Assembly: GCA_036023115.1 (NCBI GenBank)
Contig: JAYKKT010000080.1
Coordinates: forward strand, 7,825,501 to 7,889,500
Direction of reading: 5' to 3'
DNA from: Brasenia schreberi
Taxonomy: Eukaryota; Streptophyta; Magnoliopsida; Nymphaeales; Cabombaceae
Length of the DNA stretch: 64,000 nt
The translations under genes and the position numbers were made by a program. Of this stretch, positions 45,654 through 59,249 are shown piece after piece (the first letter of the stretch is position 1; every line of letters starts with the position of its first letter). The notes beneath the pieces are model-generated. The model saw only the letters and a program-made list of their open reading frames with translations. It was not told the origin of the DNA and made no database searches.

Positions 45654-48600
45654 TCAGACAGAAACGCGGGTCTTTATTGGCTTGAGCTTCAATCCCATGC
45701 TTTCTGGGGACAGCAACTCAGGCGAGATGCATGACGGGCTCAATGGGCTGGTTGGACTGCTCGTGAACTGAGATTGCCTGTACACCCCATAGCCCATGAG
45801 GAAATACTCCAAGGGGATCAGCATGGCATGCGGTTGCTCCTCCGTCACCATTGACCCACAGGCTTGCACCTGCTTCCACCAACAAAACGTTAAGTTTTCT
45901 TGCACTCTAGCTGTAGTAATCGCTCTAGTCAAACACGAGAGCTCAAACAGCATGAAGTGAATCGAACCTCAAGCAACAAACCAAAGATATCAGAGTTCAT
46001 ATCATAAGCATCCAAGCAAATCGATGCTTGAAACGCTTTTCTATTTGGATGGATTACTCCTCCCAATAAAGCAATTGTGGATCAAGAAAAGTCTATAGGG
46101 TGAGTTCCATCAAGATCTTTGATGACCCTCTTTTTAGGTACAATGAGGAAGTCAAAGACAGTATTGAACTCATGACTTTCAACTTGAGATTGAACCCCTT
46201 AAGTTCATTCCGCACATTTGACAACAACACTGCTATGCTTGTTGGACTTCAAATCAACAATCCAAATCCAATTAGTTTTTCTGAACGGCAATCGGGTTCT
46301 CACTGGTACTTGATATGGGTCTGGATACTTAGACTCGGATCGGATCCAATAGTGGATATATCCAATCCACCGACATCCCTGGTTTCTGACAACACGGCAC
46401 TGTCCAAGAGTTTCAGAGGTTAGACCCACCTAGATCACTACAACCATGGTTCAAACCTTACAGCAGGCCACGGAGGATAATATCTATCTGTTCACATACA
46501 CATTAAATTCGCTCCTTAGAAATAAAAGGGCTCACTGACAGATTCACATGGGTGCGATAGGCGCCAGGGGAGAAAGAAACCCCCTCCTTACATGAAAACC
46601 CTGACCCACGCGCTTTCTTTTCTTTATTCCTTTTCCTTATCCAATACATGCCATCAGGCCTCCGTAACTGTGACCTTATAGCAATAAATAACGCTTCTTT
46701 TTCTGTACAACGCAACGCGGCAGAGTCGATCATAATAATAGAAACCCTCTTTTCTTAGGGACATCAGTCGAGAAAGATAGAGGCAATATAGGAGGGGAAA
46801 GCAGTCATACCTCAACCAATGCAGTGTATTTCCTGTCCGTCTTGGAGGCCATGTAGAGTGCCTCGGAGTGGCAAGGACTATTCTCCCCCACAAATATTAA
46901 TGTCCTACACTTAAGTTTCTTCATACCTTCAGTAATGTCGTGCCTCCTGCATCAACAAATATGCAAGTAATTAGCTTCATATGCATTTATGTGGGTTTAG
47001 GCGGTCACAAGCACTGCCCATAACCATAGACAACATTAGTATCGGTCATAGATATAGCACCTAGATCGGTGCACCATGTCGTAAGGCCTAAAACTTGGAA
47101 GTAGAAGCAGAGGTAGGTTAGTCTTCATAAATAAGCACGGGCAGTAATATCACCGCAGGAGCCCCATGTTTTGAGGCCGTATACACTAGCTGGATTCTTT
47201 CTATTTCCTAACGCAAAGCCCCGATGGAACGTGAAGCCGGACCCACCAACACAGAGTTTGTCACTATCATAAATATTTTTTAACCTAAAGGTTATCATAG
47301 AGATACTTCAGTACCATGTCACAGAGAACATGTATAATATATTTTCTTACTAACAAACCGGAACCAGATACTGATCTGGTTTGGTTCACTTCTTTAACAA
47401 GCCCATTAAAAGGCCAGTTCAGGATCAGCGGAACCCACTGGTTTGACCACTAACTGGTTCGCCTGAACCAGTCGGTTCATTCATTTTTCAAAATTTTCTG
47501 TAGATTTTGATTATTATCCATGAATTTTTATGTAATTAAATTGTTTATTTCCATGTTTTTCATGAATTGTTTTATGTTTTAATCAAATTGTTTATTTTGT
47601 AATATATTATAAGATTTTTAATATGGTGTATACATATTACAATTATGTGTGTATATCGCAATGGTTCTGGTTTGACGGCAGTTTGACCCGATTGAACCCT
47701 TTTGTAGCTAATAAGTGCCTTCCCCGGTTTAATGACCCCGGTTTCACAAGCCCTGATCAACCCAAAAATCATTAGAACCCAATCCAACTCAAAGAACCTC
47801 AACCTAAGCTCTTACCTTCATATGCTGCCAAAGCTTGGTATGTAGATTTGGCTTAGAAGACGGGAAGAGACAAACGGCAGAACACATGTTTTCTTTCCCA
47901 AGGGCCAACTTTTGATATTTCAACATGTTACTCAATTTATTTGTCTCAACTGTGAACACACAGAAAACCTAACTGGACCACAAAGAAATTCCTTCCCCAG
48001 CTGGCCATGACCGAGCATGCTGCTCTGATAAAGGTGGAACAAATTAGACAGACATAAAGTGAAGGGGCCCTCGGTTAACAAGATTTTTTCAGGAACCTTC
48101 TTTCTTTAATGAAAAAGTGAAGGGGCCATCTCATGCAAAACAATTTCTGGTTTAGGGGTCCACCAAGGTGACTGAATCATTCGGACTTCACAGCACCACT
48201 CAAACAGATTTGTGCACCTTACATAAAAATCCAAGAGATTCGACCTACCAAACTCTATTATATATTCCTTGTTTATCCTAATTAGCATCGCAATCATGAG
48301 GGATTAAACAACAAATAGGAGGATAAACAAGAATATATATAGGAATAACAAGTAAACAACTAAACCGAAATGCAAGATGTGCTTCACTTAAGTACATAAG
48401 CAAGATAAGATTCCCCCATCAAATTCATAATTTTGTGGATAGGTACACCAAACATCTCCACGCCCACCTTTTAGGGATGAAGCAAACTACAAAGGTTACT
48501 GGGTACAAGCAGGAAATGAAAAAGTTGTAAGCCTGTGACAAACCCAGGACTTGTGATAGAAGCCTTCAAAGAATGGACTTTCTTTTTACTTTTAGTTTTT

Positions 48601-51600
48601 GGTAGAATGGAGAGGTCTAAGCCAAATGCACGCATCAACTAGATGAGCCATCCCTCGTTCTGCTTCCAATAGTCATGACAGTGTAGTGTCGAGGATTACT
48701 TGTTTAATGATATCTCGGAGAACGAATGTTACTTTTGCGGATTTTAATCAGAAAAAGAAAACAGTGATGGTTAATGTTTCTTTAGAAGAAAGTGGTTGCA
48801 GAGGAAAAGGTGGTTGTTCCACCTGTACCTTGAAACACAACTCAGCCTAATGGATTACTTTCTTTGGAAATGTAGGAAAATGCATATCTAAGAAAAGAAC
48901 AAATAATGATAATTGACAAATAATGATAATCAAAATTAAATTGGAACTTATTGAACACGTTTAGACATCGACGTTGCTCCAACACGGTCAATGATCCTGT
49001 TTTATTTGTTTTATTATAAGACGATAATGATATACACACACATACAGAGAGAGATGCATACACACCTGCTAATTGCTTCAAGAAATCGTGTCACGTTCAC
49101 ACTTTGTCTCTCATCCAGCAACTGCATAAGAATCAAATAAGAAATCAGAATCCACCTATAGTTTGCTTCTCATGATAGCTTACCAAGAAAGACCTAAAAG
49201 GTTATTATATACCCTTCTGCACGCAATTACAATATCCGACTCTGCAACATTTGTGCCACCACGAACTTCCTGCAACCAAGGGGAATTCAAGACTTAACCA
49301 CAATAGGCAACCAATACCAACACGGTTTCAGAATAGTGACTACCTTGCTGAAATATCTCTGAAGGAGAAACTCCTTAACAACGCCAGACATCCCATAATA
49401 ATAGAGCAACTTCGACATAACCTGCCGATGCATTCAGATTGATAAATCAGAATAAATTTGACCTGTCAAGCCTGACAACCTAAAGTACCAAGTGACAGAG
49501 TCAATCAAAGCCATGCCATTTCATTGTGAGCGAGTGTAAACTAACTCCAAAAAGACAATTATCCTAAAAGAAAACAAAGCAAAAAATCACCATGAAAAAG
49601 TAGCAACATGCAACACGAATTAGTACTACTAATTAGAATCATATACGCTTCACACAAGCAACTGAATCCAAGAAACTGGTGTTAAAGTTTTTCAATAGAA
49701 TCCGTGCCATATTTGAGTGGCTATGTTTGTAAAAACTCACATTTTATGATCAGTACCAACTCAGTAAGAGACCAAGAGAAGTTTGTAGATTGAGCAAAGG
49801 TGTCGGCTATTTCAGACAAGCCCGACAAAAATCATGGACTACAAGAACATCCTATACAGATTCAAATGCTACTTATACCGGAAAAAGATTTCACTCTACA
49901 TAAGTTTGCAAAACTCCAGCCATATTTTCCGAATCTCAAGAAGCGGTAATTAAGTTAAGCATCCTCCAAGTCCCCACAGCAATCGACACAAAGGTAGCAT
50001 TACCCAGACCTTGAATAAAATAATTAGCTGTTTTCTGTGATCAACAAATTAAATCATGTGAGGACAGAACTGGCGGGTGAAAGAAAGGAACCTTGATATA
50101 AAACCACTCTGTCCATGATGGTGCTTTGCACAGAGGGGAAACAAGTATTAGACCAAGAACACGCTCCCTATACTTCATCTGTCAGATAATTGATTCAAGA
50201 AAGGGTTAGCTGAATATAAGGGGGGGAGGGAATACACCAAATTCAACTTGAGGCACGTAAATACCGCAAATAGAGTAAGGATGTAGGCCCCAGCAGTGAC
50301 ACCCATGCATATAACCGTGCTGATCCTATCACGAGAGGAGAGAGTTTAAGGGAAGTTTGAACATACAATAAGAAAACGCTAAAACGTCTGATAGGATCAT
50401 CTAACATTCTCTAAGCAAATTCCAAATATTACTGTTTTGTGCATACCCAAAGAAGTCCAGAACCTCAGCAATCTGATCCGCCAAATCGTCAACAGAAGGA
50501 ATGGGGACATCTGAAGAAATGCCAGCTGCTCCTAACTGCAGCAACTCTTAAAGGAAAAGGTGAAATTCGCTCTGTGAGTGTAACGTTCATAAGGTCGACT
50601 GCAGCATGCAAATACACAACTGTAGAAAATTAATAAGAATCAAATTGTGAACCTCATGTCCAGGCGGATCAATATGGTAGATGCAAAAGTTGTCAAGCAG
50701 CAAGGACGCAGCTTCAGGGCAAAAAAATAAACCTTGGAAACATGACATATCTGCTCAATAAAATGTATGAATCAGAAGTGCTAAATGTCTCACCCCTCAC
50801 AGCAGAGAACCAAGCACTAAGTATGACTGTTACTCATTACTCTATGTTAGGATATAAATGACCTAATTTGTTCTCCAGAGCAACTAAGTATGCACTTATC
50901 GTGCAATAAGACCACGCAGGCATGTAAAATAACTCCAACAGTCCACAACAAACATGATATGTCAAAACGAGACCAATAAGCCACAAAAATGTTGAATTGA
51001 AAAATGCTAAACCAATTACGAAACAAAATGGCATGATTAATCCCCAAAAAATGGTAATCCATGAACAGATATGGATCTAAAAGATACATGCATCATCCTA
51101 TATAAGAGTTGAGGGATAAGACACTTACGATTCAAAGCTACATCAGGATATGTGATAAGTGCTGGCTTATCGATATCTCCAAACACAGAAACAGATACAG
51201 GACCATGGCTTGTATGTAAGATATGCTCCTGCAAAAGCACGACAAATCAGAAATATCATGGGGGGAAACAAAAAAAAAGAAACATGACAATAGGCATGAG
51301 CAGTCAAGCAGTAGTATCAGATACTGCATCCAGAAGATAATCAGTTGGCAGAGCTTGGCCCATACGAACAGCAGTTTCTCATTTATACAGAATTTACTCA
51401 ATAGACATGAAAATTGACGGACAAAACGGTATGCAAAGGCCAGACCATTAAAAAATCTGAAAGAGGAGAGAAAAGGCAAATGACGTGGGAGATTTGTACT
51501 AAGGTAAAGACAATGGGATCAGGGAGTTATCCTCATCTTAATGAGCATAAGATGAATTAGATGACATTGATAGACATAAAGGTACCATTAATGTCACCTA

Positions 51601-53371
51601 AGAGTAAGACAAGGGATAGTCCGCATGCACGCACGCACACAGAGGCACGAACGTGCAAAAACAAGAAATCAGGTATGATAAAGCTGTTGAAGGTCTTGTA
51701 CACGCATCTCAAGGAACAAGTGAAGCCGTGATAAAATTAACCGCTACTTCTCAGCTTTACAAAAGGGAAGCCGTGATAAAATTCAAATCTTAAAGAGCAC
51801 GCTTGCTTTGAGCTGTAAAGTCAGGGTAACATTAAAGGTGAAGATAGAAAACAAAACAGTCGAGATGGAAACAGATAAGAAACAATGGGTATAAGAAGTT
51901 ACAACTGAAAAAAGAACAAGTAATGCTATACTCCAACCATGCCAAAAAATAGCCACCGTCTGCAACAAACTTTAAAACTAAACTAGAAAATCGAACTTTA
52001 AATCCTTAGAATGCGTAGCAGATACAAGTTATAGCCCAAGGTATCCAGCTAAAGCTAAAGGGATATCAAAGAAAAAGGAGGGGGGAAACAGATTCGAATA
52101 GAAACGTTTCCTGTGCCAGTGATTTCTCCAGAAAGACAGGCAGCGCATACAAGAACCCATATTTCTGCCGTAGGGTAATAAGGATCTCATCCATGCGATA
52201 CCATATTTACCAATACAGAATCAGATATCCATAAAGTAATCACATAGAACCTCATTTTCTGACTAAAAGAACGCAACCTAGAATGGTAAAGTACGACTCA
52301 GATTCAAAACATGATATGCGAAAAGAGAATACGGAAGGCTTCAAATAAGCTTTAAATGCTTGAAAAACAACTTAAAAAACTCGTAAGGAGAAAAATTAAA
52401 ACCTAATCTCGAAAACACACCCCACGGAACTTTATAAATTTTAGAGTTCTCCAATATAGATCTCTAGAAAACCTCGAAACAGGAGCCCTTCATCAATAAT
52501 ACTAAGATCAAAATGTTAAACTTGAAATTAGAAATCAGCATGCAACTAGAAACCCATTTCGCGTCTCACTTTCAACAACCAAAAACCAAGAACAAGAAAA
52601 ACCTGTGCGAAACCTGAATAGTCAGCGTAAATAAGCAAGAACCGTTTAATGAATAAGCAAAAAACACACCACAAAAAAATAACATAATTTAGTCCGTTGT
52701 TTTCATCGAACAAAAAAATGCGAAAAAAGAAATGCAGGACAGATCATTGACGTAGTTTATATACGCCACCTAATTCCCCATCAAAATAGAAAACGTTTGA
52801 ACGAACTTTCTGCGAAGAAGAAAAGAATCTCAAACTTGAAACTTCCGCAACTTCATATGCATCCCAAAGGGAACGACGTATCTAGAGAAATCATAGCTAA
52901 ATATGAACTATCATCCATTCCGATCCGTTCATTCATATAAACGAGAAACACCACAACCTGCTCCCGGAGCCAAAAAGTCACCCAAATAAAACAACAGAAA
53001 ACTCAATTTTGATGAAAACCTGGAGTTCGCAGAAAACAAACCAATGCAAAAGCCGAAATTCGAGAAAGAAAAAGCTTCTCATTTATCAAACCCTAAAAAA
53101 TCCACCAAAATTTCAAGGAGAACCCTTCTATCCACAAAATCAATAAATACCTCAAATACAGAAAAAATACCATTTTATACCTTTATAATTGCCAAACACA
53201 AACTCTCCTTCATTTCATATCAAAACCGGAAGAAAAACACCCAAAATCGCCCAAAGACACCAGAAAATCAAGAGAAAACGACGACACCTAACGACTCAGG
53301 ACTTGACGTACTTGTCCTCCCAACGGGATCGTCTCCATATCGATTGAAACAGAGCCGCTGGAGTCTCCCAT
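45654..53371 (-). CDS. NDL: NDR-family protein (N-MYC downregulated-like, NDL), 11 exons
   Basis: Exons: 53312-53371, 51129-51228, 50653-50750, 50447-50535, 50265-50325, 50092-50178, 49344-49421, 49213-49269, 49066-49121, 46811-46946 and 45654-45869. They join in frame through GT-AG introns to 345 residues, matching the roughly 346 of Arabidopsis NDL1. It starts [20 protein letters not shown]. The alpha/beta-hydrolase fold follows: [95 protein letters not shown]. The end is [20 protein letters not shown]. At the nucleophile elbow GVTAG replaces GxSxG, as is normal for this catalytically silent family. NDL proteins bind the G-protein beta-gamma dimer and influence auxin transport and root growth. 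Introns 1 and 9 each exceed 2 kb. No lesion was seen. Start chosen by homology, although the frame is open further upstream. Confidence 0.95.
47350..47770. mobile_element. GGTTCC-rich hAT-like sequence inside NDL intron
   Basis: Two patches (about 47350-47500 and 47655-47770) with CTGGTTTGGTTC, GAACCAGTCGGTTC and GGTTTGACGG motifs, within the intron between 46947 and 49065. Termini are not defined. Confidence 0.4.
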
Positions 53372-54206
53372 GGCCACGGCCTCTGATATCTTCTTCCCTC
53401 TTCTTTTCAATTTTTTCCTTTTTTTTCTTTTCTTCTCCTTTTTTTTTTTCTCCACCACCCTTGTCCGGGGAAGTCTGAGGCTCTCACCCATTAAATACCC
53501 GACGATTCCGCGGTGCTTAACCCTCGTCTGACCATGGTTAACCCACCGACGCTTCGCCACCGGTTGCCGCCCGTCCGTGCTTAAGCTTACCGGCAGTAAC
53601 CAGTTTAACGCGTCGCGCTCAGGGAAATAAAACCTTCAGGGACGCTTTTACCCCTCTCCTTTTCCCTTAATGTCCACCGTCTTGAAGGAGTTGCGCGGTC
53701 GCCGTCTATGATTTAAATAAATATGATAAGAGAGATTAGAGGTCGGGTTAATTACTATTGTCATATCCCAAATTAATGTAGGTACACTCTTTTTGTACGA
53801 TTTCTCAAAATACTGTTATACATTCTTTTTAATTCTCACCTTACTCCCCAACTCAACTGTTTATCTCTCTCTCCTCTCTTGAACCATATCTTTTTTCTTC
53901 TCTCGTTGTCACCGGTTTTCTATTGAACAATTTCTTTCATCTTTTCTCATCGTCATCGGTTCTGTGTTAGTTCCGTGGACTCCTAAACTCAGATAATGCA
54001 TATCAAAATCTTCAAACAAGCGATAGAGAAAGGGAAAAAAAGGAAAACAACCACTTAAAAAGAAGTTTTTTTTACTTTACTCAAAAAGACATTTTACGCG
54101 CTTTAGAGGGGATGTGACTGTGCTATCTTACTTTGGAAGACGAGACGTGGATATGCGTGTTTGAGTAGAATCTACTAAGACGGGTCATAAATGTGATTCC
54201 CATATT

Positions 54207-54209
<3 letters not shown>
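53372..54209. other. NDL upstream/promoter region
   Basis: Begins with a long TTTTC-rich (AAAAG on the NDL strand) leader tract at about 53.40-53.45 kb. No upstream gene was recognised. Confidence 0.45.

Positions 54210-54262
<53 letters not shown>
54210..54262. repeat. (TA)n microsatellite
   Basis: About 53 bp of uninterrupted TA. Confidence 0.97.
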
Positions 54263-54266
<4 letters not shown>

Positions 54267-57200
54267 TTTTTACAACTCCACATCTCTTGGACACTTACTT
54301 ATTATTTTCCATCATTAAGTATAACATGCATAAACAACAAGTATAAGGTTGTAATATTACTATATCATCTAGACAATGTAATACACTACCTTATAGAAGA
54401 AATACAATTTATACTTATAATTTCTAATAAAATTGTTAATATAAATTCTTGCATTAAAAATAAAAAAGATAAACTCGTATATGTCTGTCTTATCCGAGTA
54501 ATATTTAATGCACTCATGTGCATTAGTGTGTGAGATAATATCTAGTATCACTCAATTCCTCATATAATATATATATATTGTAATGTAACAAATAATTTCA
54601 TCATTCTCTTTACATATTCAAAATTCAATCCACCATAATAAATACTTAAAAACGAGTTTATTGCCATCTTGTAATACATTTGAATAGAAAATAAAAGGTC
54701 AATTATATGTCTATTATTTATTATAATATTATATATAAGAGAAAACTCAACAAGACCAGTTGTTTCCACACCCAAGGAGACGCAGAGATACACATCGTGG
54801 CAAACGACCTTATCGAGACATGCAATATCACGTTTATTCTCTTGCGAAGCTACGGCAAAGTCATGTTCAATCTCTTAGAGAGAAACCATGTTGCTGAAGA
54901 AAATACCACAGCTTTTTGTCGCAACTTTGCCATGTTTCTCTCTTATTGGGTCGCGGCATATCTACGATCTTCTCTCATAGACATGCAACAAAGCCGCGTT
55001 TGTTCAGGAATGGGATAAAGCCACATCTTTACTTCAACTCCGACGATAAAAAAATGAAGAAGAATCAATTTTCATTTACACTCTAGAAAAAATACAAGAG
55101 AAATATTTACAATACTTACTCTTTTTTTAGTATCCCATCAATCACCAAATCTTAAATACAACGGATTTTCTTCTTTTTTTTCTTTTCTAATTTGATGAAA
55201 AACTTTGTTTATTCTTCGTAGGCTTCATTGGTTTACTGGTTCTTAGATTCACATTTTTTTTCCAAATATATGATATAAAAGTGGTACATAAATTGTATGA
55301 AAAGAGATTACACATGATACGAAAAAGAGTATGTGGATAGTAAAAAGGACGTGCATGGTGAGACCCAACATGGGATCCCTTGCTAGAGAGTCACGTTCAT
55401 GGCTCTATGGCTAGGACAGGCGCCACTGCAATATGTGGTGGCTATCTTGTTGGTGCAACATGAGGAGAGAGGGGAAGAACGAGAGAAAAAGAGAGATACA
55501 ATAAAAAAAAGTGGTTGGAGAAAGTTCTATGGGTCGAGTGCATGTCGAGCTTGCCAAAAAATAGTAAGATTCATTCGATTTGAAGTACAAATAGGGCTTT
55601 CTCTCTATTTTGATTTTATGGCTTCAAAAATGGGTGATAGTGGGTTTTTCGATAAGACATGTCATATCGGACCATATCAAACATTATGGTACCCTAGTTA
55701 CATATTCTAGGGTGATATTGTTGGGATTTGTATCGGTTCTGGGTAAATTGTTACCAAATTTACAGAAACTGGACCTAGATCTTTAATTAGATCTTAGCAT
55801 ACCCAAACAGATCCAGATTGTGTTTTGGGCTATTTTGAGACTGATTAAAATCTTATTTCGATATAGTTTGAACCATTAAGTCTATATTTGAATGTAGAAT
55901 ATTAATGTTATGTTTTTATCATGATTTAAGGACTAAATCAAGGTGATCTAAGGGGATAAGCATTGTGTATTTCATATCTTTGTAGAAGCAAAAGGTAGGT
56001 GGACGTGTTTCCATTTAGATACATGCCAGAGATGGTTTTACTATTTTTAGATGGCACATAAGGTTACAAAATATTTGTTAATACTTTTAGACATCTACAT
56101 ATGGGTTGGTTTTATTGGATGTGATTGGAAACTCTCATTTTATCTGCATTGATGCATTGCATGGGTATGCTTGAGTGCGAGTGAACATTATTGGATATGG
56201 ATCTACTCTCTTTACAGTGGTACGGGACATCGTTGAATGGTGGATGCTCTCATCCATTAGTGCTCACTCATGGGTAGGTATGGGTGAACCATCAATTTGT
56301 ATGGATTCAAATTCATAACCCTAACCATCGAAACATGTGTGTCGTCGGTACTATAAGGTTACGAGTTTTTGGATAGTTGTATAGGGTAATGCTAACCCAT
56401 TGGCTATTTTATTGGTCATAAGTGTTTGCATGTAGGTTGCATTTAGCAACTCATGTCATGTTTAGTGGTGCACCTAAGTTGGGGACATATGGAACCGTAT
56501 GGTAAACCATCGAGAGTAGAGAGTGCTTTAAAAATAAATGAGTTTGATATTGTATTTAGATATATGATTAGGGTACTTGAAATAAAAAAATGTATTATGA
56601 ATTATTGTTGATGCCATGAGACTATGAGATGTCCCAAGTAGCGGGATATGATTTGAGATTGTTTAGTGTGAATGTATGACCTTACTAGTATGGTTTCCAG
56701 AAATTGTTGCCCTGTAGACTTGAGGGGTAGGATTATTGTTTTAAAGTCGGTCAAGATTTGTGATCTAGTTATCCTATGTAGTGACTATCAAATACTACGT
56801 GTCGAGATAAGAGGAGGGATTGAGGGCCTCCTATGGTGTGGTCATAGTTGGACACAGTAGTGATCCTCATATCAAAATTAAATTGTATTAATGAAAAGTG
56901 TGTAATCTTACATGTATGATTTTAGTTGATAACCTTTATTTAAACAGTGGTATAGTTTTTTCCTATGATATATGATTTAAAATATACATGTCTTTAGTAT
57001 ATTTATAATTATAAAGAGTTCACATCCATCCATGAGTACGGTTGTTTGTACTCATAGTTTATTATATTAGAGGATTCATACACTAGAGGTATTGAGAGGC
57101 ATAGAGGTGACAGATATAGTATGACGGTATATGAACTATTTATGTAATACTTGAACCTCAATTGTAAATAAATAAATAAATATATGTTCACTATATTTTG

Positions 57201-57384
57201 AAATCTTATATGCTATGCCACTATTGAATTGTCAACAGAATTCGGTCAGTGATATGGACGGACCCTTGGACAAGTTTTGTGGATCGTTATGATAAAAGAA
57301 AAAAGGAATGTGTAGTGAGATTGTCCGATCAAGACCACCCAAACAAACCAGGCAACCTTTAAAGATAACGAGAAGAGTGCAATC
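54263..57384. other. Intergenic, no gene recognised
   Basis: Several open frames of 60-103 codons occur (for example 54707-55018 and 55399-55710, plus strand) but none has a recognisable domain or splice partner. The 55.7-56.9 kb part looks like old diverged repeat, without identifiable ends. Confidence 0.45.
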
Positions 57385-57675
57385 TAGACATGGTTGTTTT
57401 GGAACATGCGGGTTCCAACCGAAATTGAACTGGGTCAAGAATCAACTCAAATTGAAACAGGAGAAATTGGACGTAGAACTTGAGAGCACCGATTTGGTTC
57501 CAGTTCCAATTGTGCTGGAACCGAAACACACGGTTCTAAAATGCTAGTTTCATGTTTCTTTCTCAATATTTTTAAATTTAAAAACGTTGTGGTTTTTCCG
57601 ATTTCGGTTGGTTTATAACTCATATGAGAGCCGAAACCAGCACGGTTTCGGTTTACCCAAAACCGGTTATCTCTA
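57385..57675. mobile_element. Non-autonomous hAT-type element with 8-bp target-site duplication
   Basis: The 291-bp element runs from TAGACATGGTTGTTTTGG to AACCGGTTATCTCTA. The reversed right end (TAGAGATAACCGG) mirrors the left end. It is flanked on both sides by GTGCAATC (57377-57384 and 57676-57683). Subterminal GGTTCC, GGAACC and CGGTTT motifs are dense. An 8-bp duplication, TAG..CTA termini and subterminal repeats are hallmarks of hAT elements. It has no coding capacity. Confidence 0.8.
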
Positions 57676-58329
57676 GTGCAATCAACCCGAGTCAAGCTCT
57701 GAGTTTGCTAAGGGGTGAAACCAGAACAGGACCAAGTGAGGCTCCATTACGATTCTAGATCAAGCCAGTTCTTGGTCCGGTTCAGCTCTGGTTAGAAAGC
57801 GAGTCATCTTAACTAAATGGCCCTTGATTTTGTTTACAACTTCAAAACGTGGTATAAAGAAAACAGTTTCTTTTTTTCACAAATATTTTCCATAAAGTTG
57901 TATTAGATAAAGTTCTAATCAACCATTTTCCTTTTAAGCCTGAGGGGATCTTTCAAAAATTTGATGAATTGAACAAGTTAGTTAAATTATTTTTTAAAAG
58001 TTGTTTAAGGATGGGAATGAAACTGAGCGTGTTTGATTGATGGTGCCAGGTTCTTGGAACTGAAGGCCTAGATCCACGAGTTTCTTTTAATCATGGTTCT
58101 TCGAAACCATTCTTGAGTGTTAAAGGATGGGTCCATTTTTCTATAAGGTGAGATAACAACACGAGAGAGAAGGAGAAGGAGAAGGAGAAACTTAGATTCG
58201 GGTCCACAAGGAAACAATTGCATTCCCTTCCTGAGTAAGTTATATTTTGAAAATTAATGAATTTTATAGATGTACGTATAGATCATATACATTTTTCGAA
58301 AAGGTAATTTTTTGTGACGGCTATACATG
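57676..58329. other. Intergenic, no gene recognised
   Basis: A second GGTTC-rich patch occurs at about 57715-57800. The rest is AT-rich and featureless. Confidence 0.45.
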
Positions 58330-58411
58330 ATAGAATTATGTGGAAACAAGGAATTCATGTAGTCGATCAGTCTAGTATGAGAAAAGACTTAATTGTTGTT
58401 GTTGTTGTTGT
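58330..58411 (+). mobile_element. RTE LINE 3'-end remnant
   Basis: TGTGGAAACAAGGAATTCAT, GTAGTCGATCAGTC, TAGTATGAGAAAAGACTTAA and seven TTG units closely follow the 3' end of the 40-43 kb element. It is severely 5'-truncated. Confidence 0.8.
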
Positions 58412-58429
58412 TTCTAACTTTTTTTGTGT

Positions 58430-58535
58430 GATTTTAATGGGAGGCCGAAGACGGAATGCATGTCCCGGGAGTCGAACTCATAACCAACATGACATGAGTT
58501 GGGAGCCCTCCCAGGTGAGCTAATGCTCTAAGTTA
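58430..58535 (-). repeat. tRNA-like SINE copy
   Basis: Minus strand: GAGCATTAGCTCACCTGGGA (A box), TATGAGTTCGACTCCCGGG (B box), GCATTCCGTCTTCGGCCTCC 3' region. This is the closest copy to a canonical A-box/B-box pair. Confidence 0.8.
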
Positions 58536-58684
58536 TTTAAAATTTTGTTACAATATATTAATGTGATCTAGCTAATCAATATGAAGTAAATAATATTTCA
58601 AATATGTCGTCTTTCTATGATTGTGGGTTCTTCAACTTCCGCTGAAGTACGTTCCTGAACTTTTAAGCTGTGGTGTTTTTTGTT

Positions 58685-58800
58685 GTTGTTGTAATGGGGA
58701 GTCTGAAGCCAAGTAGGCATGCCCCACATATTGAACTTACGACCTGTAACTTGTGAATCAAGATCTCTAGCCAGGTGAGCTATTGCTCTGACTGCAAGCT
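58685..58800 (-). repeat. tRNA-like SINE copy
   Basis: Minus strand: GAGCAATAGCTCACCTGGCT (A box), GTCGTAAGTTCAATATGTGG (B box), TTGGCTTCAGACTCCCCATT, then ACAACAACAACAAAA as tail. Confidence 0.8.
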
Positions 58801-58834
58801 TGGGTGGCTTTTGTTTTCTTTTTTCTTTTTTATT

Positions 58835-58925
58835 ACAAAGAGAGGCTCACTCCTAATGCGCACATACATGCACCCCACTGGGAGTCGAACTCCTCACCAG
58901 CACCCGAGCACCCTGCTAAGCTAAT
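58835..58925 (-). repeat. tRNA-like SINE copy
   Basis: Minus strand: CATTAGCTTAGCAGGGTGCT (A box), GGAGTTCGACTCCCAGTGG (B box), GTGCGCATTAGGAGTGAGCC, CTCTTTGTAATAAAAAAG tail. Confidence 0.75.
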
Positions 58926-58959
58926 GTTAGTGTTATTTATACCTATGAAAGTTTTATGT

Positions 58960-59110
58960 TGGACATGGTTTGTGAAATCGGACTGGCCGGTCCGACCGAT
59001 TGAACTGGCAACAAGACTGGTAAGCGGTTCAGTCCACATGTTAAACTAGTGAAAAGAGACTGGTCAAGAATTGACGAACCGGGTGGTTAGACAGGGAACC
59101 GAGAAATAGC
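58960..59110. mobile_element. GGTTCC-rich hAT-like remnant
   Basis: CCGGTCCGACCGATTGAAC and GAACCGGGTGGTTAG-type motifs follow directly after the SINE cluster. Confidence 0.35.
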
Positions 59111-59249
59111 TGATGTTTCTAAAAACTATTCATTTTCGTGGTTTTTTGAATTTTGGTTATTATTTATTTATTTTCATGTTTCTTTAAATTGCTTATTTAC
59201 ATGTTTTTATTTAAATTGATTACATATTCTTATATTACACTAGATTGAT

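Noticed and set aside
53044..53478. Plus-strand open frame of 144 codons.
   Set aside because: It lies antisense over NDL exon 1 and its leader, is Lys/Ser/Phe-rich low complexity, and has no domain.
55399..56860. Possible LTR retrotransposon or gene (103-codon frame, scattered frames).
   Set aside because: No gag-pol motif, primer-binding site or paired LTRs could be found.
58430..58925. A-box/B-box pairs suggesting functional tRNA genes.
   Set aside because: No clover-leaf with paired acceptor, anticodon and T arms could be drawn, and the units recur as dispersed repeats.
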